Positions 1 to 8,593 of a stretch of DNA of 49,519 nt are shown one piece after another. The DNA comes from Clostridiales bacterium (lineage in GTDB: Bacteria; Bacillota; Clostridia; Christensenellales; Aristaeellaceae): the NCBI GenBank assembly GCA_015056155.1, contig SVGU01000010.1, positions 1-49,519 on the forward strand, in the 5' to 3' direction. The translations under genes were made by a program, and so were the position numbers. Positions within the stretch are counted from its first letter, which is position 1, and each line of letters starts with the position of its first letter. Below the pieces are notes generated by a model. The model ran no database searches and had not been told where the DNA came from. It saw only the letters and a program-made list of their open reading frames with translations.

Positions 1-1159
1 CCTCCTCCACACCCTCGCGGGCGTCGGCCATGAACTGCTGGGGCTGCTTGAGCGCCACCATCTTGTTCGTGCCGGAGTGCCAGACCTCCATGCCCTTCTC
101 AAACGCGCCCGACACGATGCGCATGAATGCCAGACGATCGCGGTGGGCGGGGTTCATGTTGGCCTGGATCTTGAAGATGAACCCGGAGAAATAGGGGTTC
201 TCCGGGCCGACCTCGCCCGCGTCGGACATGCGGGGCAGGGGCGGGTTGGTGTACTGCAGGAAGCGGTCAAGGAAGGGCTCCACGCCGAAGTTGGTGACGG
301 CGGAGCCGAAGAACATGGGGGTCAGCTCGCCCTTGCGGACCTTGTCCAGGTCGAAGGAGTCGCCCGCCTCGTCCAGCAGCATGATCTCCTCCTCGAGGCG
401 GTCGCGGTAATGCTGGGCCAGCACATGCTCGATCGCCGGATCATCCAGCGCGATCTCCAGCTCGTCCACGCGCTTGGAGCCGTGGTCGCCGCCGGAATAG
501 AGCGTGACGGTCTGGGTATCGCGGTGATACACGCCCTGGAAGTCGCCGTCCACGCCGATGGGCCAGTTGATCGGGCAGGAACGGATGCCCAGCACCTGCT
601 CCAGCTCCTCCATCAGCGCAAAGGGATCCTTCGCCGCGCGGTCCATCTTGTTCACGAAGGTGAAGATGGGGATGTTGCGCATGCGGCAGACCTTGAACAG
701 CTTGATGGTCTGCGCCTCCACGCCCTTGGCCGCGTCGATCAGCATGACGGCTGCGTCCGCCGCCACCAGCACGCGGTAGGTATCCTCGGAGAAGTCCTGA
801 TGGCCGGGGGTGTCCAGGATGTTGATGCGGAAGCCCTCTTCCGGGATTTCAACGGGTTCCTCGCCGGAGCCGGGGAAGGGCTGCACCTTTTCGGGCTTGT
901 ACTCGAACTGCATGGCGGAGGAGGTGACGGAAATGCCGCGCTGCTTCTCGATCTCCATCCAGTCGGAGGTGGCGTGCTTATCGGACTTGCGGGCCTTGAC
1001 CGAGCCTGCGGAGCGGATCGCGCCGCCGTAGAGCAGCAGCTTCTCGGTCAGGGTCGTCTTGCCTGCGTCAGGGTGCGAAATGATGGCAAAGGTACGGCGC
1101 TTCTCGACCTGCTCGTGCAGCATGTCGCGGAAGGCCTGCGTATCAGTGGTGGGGAGCAT
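1..1159 (-). CDS. prfC: Peptide chain release factor 3 (RF3), 3' end outside window
   Basis: RF3 is the GTPase that removes RF1 and RF2 from the ribosome after peptide release. About 386 codons are present; the family is about 530 residues, so the C-terminal quarter is cut by the window edge. The minus-strand product begins MLPTTDTQAF and has the translational-GTPase G1 motif HPDAGKTTLTEK, the G2/switch region around EKQRGISVTSS, G3 DTPGHQDFSEDTYR (the FSEDTYR tail is typical of RF3, not EF-G) and G4 NKMDR. Start is ATG at 1159 with AAAGGAGG a few bases upstream. It lies 85 bp downstream of the NUDIX gene but has its own good promoter at 1189-1218. Family assignment is secure. Confidence 0.96.
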   Translation of the reverse strand, partial: MLPTTDTQAFRDMLHEQVEKRRTFAIISHPDAGKTTLTEKLLLYGGAIRSAGSVKARKSDKHATSDWMEIEKQRGISVTSSAMQFEYKPEKVQPFPGSGEEPVEIPEEGFRINILDTPGHQDFSEDTYRVLVAADAAVMLIDAAKGVEAQTIKLFKVCRMRNIPIFTFVNKMDRAAKDPFALMEELEQVLGIRSCPINWPIGVDGDFQGVYHRDTQTVTLYSGGDHGSKRVDELEIALDDPAIEHVLAQHYRDRLEEEIMLLDEAGDSFDLDKVRKGELTPMFFGSAVTNFGVEPFLDRFLQYTNPPLPRMSDAGEVGPENPYFSGFIFKIQANMNPAHRDRLAFMRIVSGAFEKGMEVWHSGTNKMVALKQPQQFMADAREGVEE

Positions 1160-1188
1160 GGTTTGCCTCCTTTATGGGTTGACAGTCT

Positions 1189-1218
1189 ATTGTATCGCCG
1201 GAAGTGACCGGTTGTCAA
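1189..1218 (-). promoter_or_regulatory. Sigma-A promoter of prfC
   Basis: On the minus strand TTGACA (1213-1218) and TACAAT (1189-1194) are separated by 18 bp, and the -10 box is about 30 bp upstream of the prfC start. The -35 box matches consensus fully and the -10 box at five of six positions. Confidence 0.7.
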
Positions 1219-1244
1219 GGGGAAGAGGGCTCCGGAGCCGCCCT

Positions 1245-1685
1245 TTACGGCGGGCTGTCCAGGAGCCGTGCTGCTTCCTGATACAGGCGGGGTGACACGT
1301 TGGGGTAGGTGAGGTTCTCCGGCAGGGCGTCGAACAGGCGGACCTCCGCCATTTCGCTCTGGGGCAGCTCGCCCATCGCATGCACGACGGCGAGGAACAC
1401 CACGCCGTTGGCATGTCCGCGGTCGGTGAAGCCGCAGTAGTCGCACACGGGGATGATCTCCGCATCCTGCACGCCGCTTTCCTCGTACAATTCGCGCCGG
1501 GCAGCCATGACCGGCGTTTCGCCGGGCTCGATATGCCCGCCCTGCGTCTCCCACGTATCGCGCTCCCGGTGGCGGCTGAGCAGCCACTGCCCCCGATAAC
1601 AGGCGCAGACGACCACATACTTGTACGGCGCAAGCGTATTCAGCGGATGAATGCTGCAGCGGAGAGCGGGACCCTGGGTGGACAT
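1245..1685 (-). CDS. NUDIX hydrolase
   Basis: A 146-residue single-domain NUDIX pyrophosphohydrolase. The Nudix box GX5EX7REUXEEXGU is complete around residues 50-72 (GHIEPGET...RRELYEESGV), so metal binding and catalysis should be intact. Substrate cannot be read from sequence; the size and the WETQGGHIEPGE context are like nucleotide-sanitising or general (d)NTP/NDP-sugar NUDIX enzymes. ATG at 1685 is preceded by GGAGGTGATC, a nearly perfect anti-Shine-Dalgarno complement. Its upstream region is the 90-bp tandem repeat, and no convincing promoter is visible there. It lies just upstream of prfC on the same strand. Confidence 0.9.
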   Translation of the reverse strand: MSTQGPALRCSIHPLNTLAPYKYVVVCACYRGQWLLSRHRERDTWETQGGHIEPGETPVMAARRELYEESGVQDAEIIPVCDYCGFTDRGHANGVVFLAVVHAMGELPQSEMAEVRLFDALPENLTYPNVSPRLYQEAARLLDSPP

Positions 1686-1709
1686 GGATGATCACCTCCG
1701 AGGGGGGAT

Positions 1710-1979
1710 GAATTGTGAATTCGGAATTCGGAATGCGGAATTCGGAATGTAGATGGATGGACGGAAGGCTGGGGTGCGTGGCATACTGTGCCACACAATG
1801 AATTGTGAATTCGGAATTCGGAATGCGGAATTCGGAATGTAGATGGATGGACGGAAGGCTGTGTGGCGTGGCATACGGTGCCACACAATGAATTGTGAAT
1901 TCGAAATTCAGAATGCGGAATTCGGAATGTAGATGGATGGACGGAAGGCCGTGTGGTGCGGCATGCTGTGCCACACAAT
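1710..1979. repeat. Three tandem copies of a 90-bp unit
   Basis: Copies start at 1710, 1800 and 1890 with an exact 90-bp period. Each has an AT-rich block built of GAATTC/CGGAATTCGG words, a GATGGATGGACGGAAGGC core, and a block ending in TGCCACACAAT that can fold back (GTGGCA-N5-TGCCAC in copies 1 and 2; GTGTGG...CCACAC in 2 and 3). The array fills the gap between the smc stop and the NUDIX start. Bases 1980-2010 carry the AATTCCGAATTCC words in the opposite orientation, so the array and this tail could pair. Frames that run through the array are not gene-like. Confidence 0.9.
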
Positions 1980-2010
1980 CAATTCCGAATTCCGAATTCC
2001 TAATTCCGAA

Positions 2011-5000
2011 TTACTCCTTATAGTCTTGCAGGCTGACGCTGACCATCTTGCTGACGCCCTGCTCCTCCATGGCGACGCCGAAGAGGCTGTTGCAGCGCTC
2101 CATCGTGCCCTTGCGGTGGGTGACGACGATGAACTGCGTGCCCTTCGAATACTCCTTCAGGTAGTCGGCGTAGTAGCCGATGTTGGCGTCGTCCAGCGCG
2201 GCCTCGATCTCGTCGAGGATGCAGAAGGGGGTGGGCTTGAGCTTCAGGGTGGCGAAGAGGATGGCGATGGCGGTCAGGGCGCGCTCGCCGCCGGAGAGGA
2301 GAGACAGCAGCTGCAGCTTCTTTCCGGGGGGCTGGGCGTTGACCTCGATGCCGCAGTTCAGCGGATCCTCGGGGTCCATCAGCTTCAGCTCCGCCTTGCC
2401 GCCGCCAAAGAGGCGCGTGAAGGTCTCGCTGAAGTAGCCCTGCAGCTTGGTGAAGTTCTCCACGAAGGTCACGCGCATCTGCTCCAGCAGCCGCTCGATC
2501 AGTTCGCGCAGGTCGGCTTCTGCCGCGCGCAGGTCCGCCTGCTGGGCGGTCAGGTCGTCCACGCGGGCCTTGGTTTCGGCGTATTCCTCCACCGCGCCCA
2601 CGTTGACCGTGCCCAGGGCGCGGATGAGCCCCTGCAGCTCGCTTGCCCGCTTGTCGGCCTCGCGCTCGTTGAAGCCCTCCGCCTGGCGGAATTCCTCCGC
2701 GCCGGCGTAGGTCAGCTTGTAGGTGTCCCAGATGCGGTTCTGCAGGTTGCGCTGGTCGCTGTCCACGCGCTGGCGGTTCATCTCCAGGCGGTGCTGCTTT
2801 TCGCCGTCGCGGCGGTAGCTCTCGTGCAGGTTTTCCATATCCCGCAGGATGTCGCGCAGGCGGGCGCTTTCGTCGCTGCGCTTCTTTTCGATGGCCTGGG
2901 CGGTCTGCTCCTGCTGGCGCTGCTCCTGCTGGCGGAGGTTCACCTCGTCGATGACGGCGGCGATGTCCGCGGCGTCCTGGGCGTCCTGCTGATCCATCTC
3001 GCGCAGCAGCGCAAGGCGGCGTTCCTCGTCCCGCGTGATCTGGGCGCGGTCGCTCTCGTAATGGCTCAGGTCGCGCTGGAGGCTGCTCAGCCCGTGGCGC
3101 AATTCGCTCAGCTGCAGCGTGCGGACCATCAGGTCGTCGTTGTGCTTGGCGGAGGCGGCGCGGGCGTCGGCGAGGGCCTTCTGCAGTTCGGCTGTGCGGG
3201 CCTCCATGGCGGACTGGTCCATCTCCACGCCGCCGCAGTCGCTGTCGATGGAGGCGAGCTGCGCGTCGATGTCGGCGATGGCCTGCGTCAGCTGTTCGGC
3301 GGCCTCGGCGGTCTGCGCGATGCGCTGGCGGTGTGCGTCGAGGTCTGCCTGGGCGCCTTCGTGACGCGCCTGCTCGCGGGTCACGGCGATCTCCTGCTGG
3401 TGCAGGTCGTTCAGCGCATCGGATACGGCCAGGCGCAGCTCGGCTTTCTTCTGCTGCCCCTGGGCGAGGCGCTGCTTCATGTCCTCAAATTCGGCCTTGC
3501 CGGCCTTCAGCTTCTCCGTCAGCTCCTTCAGCTCGCGCTCGCGGGAGAGGAGGTTCGACACCTTCGACTGGGCGGAGCCGCCGGTCATGGAGCCGCCGGA
3601 GTGCATCACGTCGCCCTCCAGGGTCACCAGGCGGAAACGGTGGCCGCCGGCGCGCATGATGGCGATGCCGTGGTCGAGGTTGTCGGCGATGACGGTGCGG
3701 CCCAGCAGGTTCTCGATGATGGCGCGGTACTCCGGCGCGCATTGCACCAGATCGCTGGCCACGCCGAAGCAGCCGGGCATGCCCAGCACCTGCCGGTCGC
3801 GTTCGTTCAGGGTGTTGGGGCGGATGGCGCTCATGGGCAGGAAGGTCGCGCGGCCCAGACGGTTCTGGCGCAGGTAGCCGATGAGCTCCTTGGCCGTCTC
3901 CTCGTTTTGGGTGACGATATTCTGCTGCGCCGCGCCCAGGGCCATGTCGATGGCGGTCTCGTACTGCTGCGGCACGCTCATCAGCTGCGCCAGCACGCCC
4001 TTCACGCCGGACATGCCGCGCTGCTTGGCGTACTGCATCGCCCGGCGGACGGCCTGGTTGTAGCCCTCCATGTCGCGGGTCATCTCGCTGAGCACCGCGT
4101 GACGGCTGGCGGCGGCCTGCAGCTTCGAGCTGAGCTCCTCGGCACGGGTGCGCTGGGCGTTCAGGGCGGCGTCATGGGCGTCGAACTCCGCCTGACGCTC
4201 GCGCAGGGCGGTCTGCATCGCGCTTTGGCGCTCCTGCTCCATGGCGACGAGGCGTTCGGCCTCCTGAAGCGCTTCGGTCAGCTCGCCCTCCGTGTCCGTC
4301 AGGTCCTCTGCCGAGCGGGTCAGCTCCTCCAGGCGGCTGGCCATCTGCGTGCGCATGGTGGTCAGGCGGGTCTGGTCGTTCTTGACGGCGGAGAGGCGGT
4401 TCATCTGGCTGATGACGGCGGCCTTGTGGGCTTCGAGGGCGGCGTCGGCGGCCTCCTCCTCCTGCAGGGCGCGCTCCTGTGCCTTCTGCGTGCGTTCCAG
4501 GACGGCCTCCGCCTGTGCGATCAGCTCCTCCTGACGGAGCACCTCGCTCTCGCTGGCGCCGAAGGACTTCTCCAGCTCCTCCAGACGGCGGACGGCGTCC
4601 TCCTGCTCGGCGGTGATACGGCTGCGGTTTTCCTGGCGCGTCTCCTGGCGGGAGCGCAGGGCGGTCAGCTGCTCCTGCGCCTCGTGGACGCTGGCGGCGC
4701 ACTGCATCAGGCGCTCGCGGGCGTCGGTCACCTGCGTTTCCAGCGCGGCGATGGTCTCCTGCGCGTCGTCCCGCTGCTGCGTCTTGTCCGCGAGGGCGGC
4801 TTCGGTGTCCTCCAGAATGGTCTGGATGGTCATCAGCTCGCTGTCGAGTTCCGCCAGACGCTGGCGCGCGCGGTCGGAGCGGATGAGGAACAGATTCATG
4901 TCGAGGTGCTTGAGCTCCTCAGCGTAGGCCATGTAGGCGCGGGCGTTGCGGCTCTGCTCCTCCAGGGGACCCAGGCGCCGGGTGAGCTCCTCGAGGATGT

Positions 5001-5577
5001 CGTCCAGGCGCTCGGCGTTTTCCAGCGTGCGCTCGAGCTTGCGGTCGGCTTCCTCCTTGCGGGCCTTGAACTTGACGATGCCCGCGGCCTCCTCGAAGAC
5101 CTGGCGGCGATCCTCGGACTTGCGGGAGAGGATCTCGTCGATGCGGCCCTGGCCGATGATGGAGTAGCCCTCCTTGCCGATGCCCGTGTCGCGGAAGAGG
5201 TCGATCACGTCCTTGAGGCGGCAGGCGGCGCGGTTGAGGAAGTACTCGCTCTCGCCGTTGCGGTAGACGCGGCGGGTGACCATCACCTCGGCGGTCTCCA
5301 TGGGGAGCGCGCCGTCCTCATTATCAAAGATCAGCGATACCTCGCAGTAGGACAGGGGCTTGCGCTTCTGCGTGCCGTTGAAGATCACGTCCGCCATGGA
5401 AGCGCCGCGGAGCGTCTTTGCGCTCTGCTCGCCCAGCACCCATCTGACTGCGTCGCCGATGTTGCTCTTTCCTGAGCCGTTGGGGCCAACGATGCCTGTG
5501 ATGCCCTCGTCGAAGACGATCTCCGTCCGCTGGGCAAAGGACTTGAACCCGTAGAGCTCCAATTTCTTTAATCGCAG
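2011..5577 (-). CDS. smc: Chromosome segregation protein SMC
   Basis: SMC is the long coiled-coil ATPase that, with ScpA/ScpB, loads at origin regions and compacts and separates chromosomes. With the start chosen here it is 1188 residues, the usual length. Walker A GPNGSGKS is at 31-38, followed by a long Glu/Arg/Gln-rich coiled coil, a hinge of about 500-680 (GVKGVLAQL, GGSMTGGSA), a second coil, then the signature LSGGERALTA and Walker B CILDEIEAALDD near the C-terminus. The start is odd: the first ATG/GTG/TTG option (TTG, 5562) would cut off a canonical N-terminus, whereas CTG at 5575-5577 gives MRLKKLELYGFKSF and sits 8 nt after AAAGGGGAG. No ATG, GTG or TTG lies between it and the upstream in-frame stop at 5626-5628. 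Confidence 0.97.
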   Translation of the reverse strand: MRLKKLELYGFKSFAQRTEIVFDEGITGIVGPNGSGKSNIGDAVRWVLGEQSAKTLRGASMADVIFNGTQKRKPLSYCEVSLIFDNEDGALPMETAEVMVTRRVYRNGESEYFLNRAACRLKDVIDLFRDTGIGKEGYSIIGQGRIDEILSRKSEDRRQVFEEAAGIVKFKARKEEADRKLERTLENAERLDDILEELTRRLGPLEEQSRNARAYMAYAEELKHLDMNLFLIRSDRARQRLAELDSELMTIQTILEDTEAALADKTQQRDDAQETIAALETQVTDARERLMQCAASVHEAQEQLTALRSRQETRQENRSRITAEQEDAVRRLEELEKSFGASESEVLRQEELIAQAEAVLERTQKAQERALQEEEAADAALEAHKAAVISQMNRLSAVKNDQTRLTTMRTQMASRLEELTRSAEDLTDTEGELTEALQEAERLVAMEQERQSAMQTALRERQAEFDAHDAALNAQRTRAEELSSKLQAAASRHAVLSEMTRDMEGYNQAVRRAMQYAKQRGMSGVKGVLAQLMSVPQQYETAIDMALGAAQQNIVTQNEETAKELIGYLRQNRLGRATFLPMSAIRPNTLNERDRQVLGMPGCFGVASDLVQCAPEYRAIIENLLGRTVIADNLDHGIAIMRAGGHRFRLVTLEGDVMHSGGSMTGGSAQSKVSNLLSRERELKELTEKLKAGKAEFEDMKQRLAQGQQKKAELRLAVSDALNDLHQQEIAVTREQARHEGAQADLDAHRQRIAQTAEAAEQLTQAIADIDAQLASIDSDCGGVEMDQSAMEARTAELQKALADARAASAKHNDDLMVRTLQLSELRHGLSSLQRDLSHYESDRAQITRDEERRLALLREMDQQDAQDAADIAAVIDEVNLRQQEQRQQEQTAQAIEKKRSDESARLRDILRDMENLHESYRRDGEKQHRLEMNRQRVDSDQRNLQNRIWDTYKLTYAGAEEFRQAEGFNEREADKRASELQGLIRALGTVNVGAVEEYAETKARVDDLTAQQADLRAAEADLRELIERLLEQMRVTFVENFTKLQGYFSETFTRLFGGGKAELKLMDPEDPLNCGIEVNAQPPGKKLQLLSLLSGGERALTAIAILFATLKLKPTPFCILDEIEAALDDANIGYYADYLKEYSKGTQFIVVTHRKGTMERCNSLFGVAMEEQGVSKMVSVSLQDYKE

Positions 5578-5629
5578 GGTTTTCGCTCCCCTTTCTCGGT
5601 TAGCACTTGGCCATATTAAACCATCTTAC

Positions 5630-5658
5630 AGTATAGCACAGATTGCGCCGTTCGTCCA
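5630..5658 (-). promoter_or_regulatory. Probable sigma-A promoter of smc
   Basis: Minus-strand TGGACG (5653-5658) and TATACT (5630-5635) with a 17-bp spacer, about 50 bp upstream of the CTG start of smc. The -10 is five of six, the -35 four of six. Confidence 0.5.
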
Positions 5659-5702
5659 TTTATTTTGTTTCGTAAATTCCTTGGGGGATGGGGGTTGGCG
5701 GC

Positions 5703-5731
5703 TGGACAAAGAAGGACGGAGGGAGTATAAT
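5703..5731 (+). promoter_or_regulatory. Sigma-A promoter of the 5795-13682 gene cluster
   Basis: TGGACA (5703-5708), 17-bp spacer, perfect TATAAT (5726-5731). It is the only strong plus-strand promoter found before the terminator at 13695, so the five genes downstream are probably one transcription unit. It is divergent from the smc promoter, with about 45 bp between the two. Confidence 0.7.
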
Positions 5732-5794
5732 TGATAGGAAAAGGAAAATGGCCGGTCTGTGCATGCAGGCCGATGGAAAGGAATGAGCATTTTG

Positions 5795-6661
5795 ATGAAG
5801 AAGCTGCTGGCGCTGCTGCTGGCGCTCATGCTGCTGCCTGCGGCGGCGCTGTGCGAGGGCGCGGCGTATCCGGCGCTGCCCCTGGGCGGGCCTGCGCCCT
5901 ATCAGGCGGTCCCCGGCGCCCTGTCGGAGGACGGGCTGCATTATGGCGACGGCTCCCTGAAGGTCGACATCGAGACGGACGTGGTGGACGAGGTGACGGT
6001 GTATTATGTGTACGTCACCATCCAGGACAAGTCCCAGCTGCGCACGGCGACGGCGGGCCAGCCCCGCTCCAAGACCACGCAGCCGGTCTTTGCCATGGCC
6101 GAGGCGAACAACGCCGTCCTCGCCTTCAACGGCGACTTCTACAACTACCGCGACGTGGGCGTGGTCTACCGCAGCGGCGAGAAGATCCGCTACAACATCC
6201 GCAACGGCATGGACATGCTGATCGTGGACGAGAATGGCGACCTGGTCATCATCGAGACCCCGACGAAGACGAAGATCGAGAACTTCCTCAAGGAGCACAC
6301 GATCGTCGAGGCGTTCTCCTTCGGCCCGGCGCTGATCAAGAACGGCGAGCGGCTGCAGTTCAAGTACGCGGAGAAGAACTCCTGCGGCTATCCCACCCCG
6401 GACGAGCGGCTGATCATCTGCCAGCTGGCCTCGGAGGGCGCGGAGAAGAACTACCTGTTCATCGCCTGCGACGATCCGGGCCTGAGCGTGCGCCGGATGA
6501 CCGACCTGTGTGAGGAGAAAGGCGCGGTACAGGCCTATAACCTGGACGGCGGCCACTCCACCTCCGTGTACCTGTGCGGCGTGCGCATCAACAAGATCCC
6601 CAAGGATCGCGCCGTGGGCGATATCATCTACTTTGCCACCCTGGTCCCCGGGGCGGAATGA
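5795..6661 (+). CDS. Secreted phosphodiester glycosidase-family (NAGPA-like) protein
   Basis: A 288-residue protein with a signal peptide (MKKLLALLLALMLLPAAALC) and one phosphodiester-glycosidase domain, the fold of mammalian N-acetylglucosamine-1-phosphodiester alpha-N-acetylglucosaminidase. Family hallmarks are FNGDFYNYR in the first half, AFSFGPALIKNG in the middle and NLDGGHSTSVY near the end. Bacterial members are exported and presumed to cleave sugar phosphodiesters, but few have a proven substrate. Upstream in-frame GTG (5759) and ATG (5783) are possible, but ATG 5795 gives a clean signal peptide and has AAAGGA 12 bases upstream. The next gene has a second, longer member of the same family and its leader overlaps this stop codon. 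Confidence 0.88.
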   Translation: MKKLLALLLALMLLPAAALCEGAAYPALPLGGPAPYQAVPGALSEDGLHYGDGSLKVDIETDVVDEVTVYYVYVTIQDKSQLRTATAGQPRSKTTQPVFAMAEANNAVLAFNGDFYNYRDVGVVYRSGEKIRYNIRNGMDMLIVDENGDLVIIETPTKTKIENFLKEHTIVEAFSFGPALIKNGERLQFKYAEKNSCGYPTPDERLIICQLASEGAEKNYLFIACDDPGLSVRRMTDLCEEKGAVQAYNLDGGHSTSVYLCGVRINKIPKDRAVGDIIYFATLVPGAE

Positions 6662-6690
6662 AACTGACTGACAAAGAGGCGAACGGTTTT

Positions 6691-8571
6691 ATGAAACGGA
6701 TCCTGATTTTCGTGTGTCTGCTGCTGCTCCTGCTTCCCGCTGCCGTGCTGGCGGATGAGCTGGAGGTGACGTGGAAGGCCGGCGGCAGCAAAAAGATCGA
6801 CGCGGCGGTCCTGACCGACGGCAGTGATGAAACGGTCCACCGCTTCCCCAAGGGCAAGTCGGCGGACGCGACCTGCGACCTGCCGGAGGGCAAGAAGGTC
6901 CGCGCAGCCTATGTCCGCGTGGACTCTGCGCCCTCCAAGATCGAATTGCAGTTCCTCAACAGCAAGAAGAAGTGGGAGACGGCCGTGCTGATGGAGAATC
7001 CCGGCCCGGAGTGCGTCCTCGTGTCGGACAAGGCGCTCAGCGGCCGCCTGCGCCTGCTGATCAGCTACTCCGCGGACAGCACCACCCCTCTGGCCGAGCT
7101 GCGTGTCTTCACGGATACGGAGCTCCCGCAGGAGCTCCACCAGTGGGCGGCCGGCGGGGATACCGACGTGCTGCTGACGGTGGATACCCTCACGGGCTTT
7201 GACGTCTCCCGCATCACCGAGTGGACGCAGCAGGGCCGCAGCATCACCATCGCCAGCCTGACCCGGCCGTCCCAGAGCGTGCTGGAGGTCACTGACGCGC
7301 TGTGGGAGGCGGGTCTGAGGACGACGCCCATCTTCGGCGGCTATGCCGAATCGACCCGCACGCCCGCCAACGCCCTCAAGAACTGGGGCGAAAAGAAGGT
7401 GACGGCGACGGTCGCCTCCTGGCTGCGCAGCGTGAAGCCGATGCTGCTGGTGGACGGCGGCGAGGTGACGGCGATGGTGATGAAGAAGGCTTCCGCCAAC
7501 GCCATCGACCCGGATTACGAGCTGGCCGATGCGGCGACCGGCGGACTGTGGGCCGTGCCGCAGCAGATGACGATGGACGGCGACGTCCTTTCGGCGATCC
7601 AGGCCCTGGGCGAGCGGGACGACAGCATGGTGCGCGCCGCCTGCCGCGTGCCCTTTGAGAGCGCGGTCTCCAGCGACGTGTCCCTGATCCCCTATCCGGA
7701 CAACCGCGACGAGGAGGGCTTCCTGACCGAGGGCGAGTTCCTCTTCGAGGATATGGAAAAGGGCCTGTGGGCCTATCTGTCCCCGACCCTGCAGGTGGAG
7801 ATCATCCAGTATGACATGGAGGATCCCTGCCAGCGCTACTTCGTGGCCGAGGTCAAGTTCGACGTGGAGGCGGAGCAGTTCAGGCAGCACACCTGGGTCA
7901 ATGCGATCTACAAGAACCAGCAGATCTATCCCCAGACCCTCGCGCAGAGTTCCCGCCTGGTGTTTGCCGTCAACGGTGACTATTATCCCTACCGCGTGGA
8001 CCAGGGCAACACCGTGGGCAACATCATCCGCGATTACAAGGTCCTCTACAACATGAACAACAACAAGAACCCCGCGTTCCCGCCGCTGGATACCATGGCG
8101 ATCCATGAGGACGGCAGCATCTCGGTGCACAAGGTGAAGTCCATCTCCGCCGACGAGCTGCTGGCGCTGGGCGATGTGCGCGATGCGCTGTCCTTCGGCC
8201 CCTATCTGGCCGACGACGGCGAGCTGCGCATCTATGACGGCAAGAACGCCTCCCAGCAGGAGCCCCGCTGCGCCGTGGGCATGGTCGAGCCCGGCCACTA
8301 CTTCTTCGTGGACTGCGAGGGCCGTGTGCCCAAGGGCCCCAAGGGCATGACCATCAACCAGATCGGCATGCTGCTCTACGGCATGGGCTGCAACGAGACG
8401 TTCATGCTGGACGGCGGCAGCACCTCGGTCATGATCTTCATGGGCGAGAAGCTCAACCGCACCGGCAAGGACACCTCCGTCGGCTCTCCGCGCAACCAGC
8501 ACGAGCTCTTCGGCATCGGCCAGAGCGAGCTGGTGCATACCGACTGGTACGACGGCAAGCCCAAGAAGTAA
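6691..8571 (+). CDS. Secreted multidomain phosphodiester glycosidase-family protein with a degenerate deacetylase-like middle
   Basis: A 626-residue exported protein. Residues 1-22 are a signal peptide. Residues 25-145 look like a discoidin-type beta-sandwich (DAAVLTDGSDETVHRF; ends LAELRVFTD). Residues 155-300 follow the layout of PIG-L/LmbE deacetylases (DVLLTVD, ALWEAGLR, NWGEKKV, SWLRSVKPMLLV, GLWAVPQQ), but the HPDDE and downstream His motifs that bind zinc are absent. Residues 365-615 are a phosphodiester glycosidase domain with FAVNGDYYPYR, ALSFGPYLADDG and MLDGGSTSVM. An ATG at 6658 overlapping the previous stop is also possible; 6691 was preferred because it gives a standard signal peptide. 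Substrate unknown. The glycosidase call is firm, the deacetylase-like call is my alignment by eye. Confidence 0.85.
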   Translation: MKRILIFVCLLLLLLPAAVLADELEVTWKAGGSKKIDAAVLTDGSDETVHRFPKGKSADATCDLPEGKKVRAAYVRVDSAPSKIELQFLNSKKKWETAVLMENPGPECVLVSDKALSGRLRLLISYSADSTTPLAELRVFTDTELPQELHQWAAGGDTDVLLTVDTLTGFDVSRITEWTQQGRSITIASLTRPSQSVLEVTDALWEAGLRTTPIFGGYAESTRTPANALKNWGEKKVTATVASWLRSVKPMLLVDGGEVTAMVMKKASANAIDPDYELADAATGGLWAVPQQMTMDGDVLSAIQALGERDDSMVRAACRVPFESAVSSDVSLIPYPDNRDEEGFLTEGEFLFEDMEKGLWAYLSPTLQVEIIQYDMEDPCQRYFVAEVKFDVEAEQFRQHTWVNAIYKNQQIYPQTLAQSSRLVFAVNGDYYPYRVDQGNTVGNIIRDYKVLYNMNNNKNPAFPPLDTMAIHEDGSISVHKVKSISADELLALGDVRDALSFGPYLADDGELRIYDGKNASQQEPRCAVGMVEPGHYFFVDCEGRVPKGPKGMTINQIGMLLYGMGCNETFMLDGGSTSVMIFMGEKLNRTGKDTSVGSPRNQHELFGIGQSELVHTDWYDGKPKK

Positions 8572-8593
8572 GAAACGGCAACGGGGGAAGGGT

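Noticed and set aside
1933..5475. Very long open frame on the plus strand opposite smc
   Set aside because: It is the GC-rich antisense shadow of smc: low-complexity Ala/Leu/Gly/His composition, no ribosome binding site, and it begins inside the 90-bp repeat.
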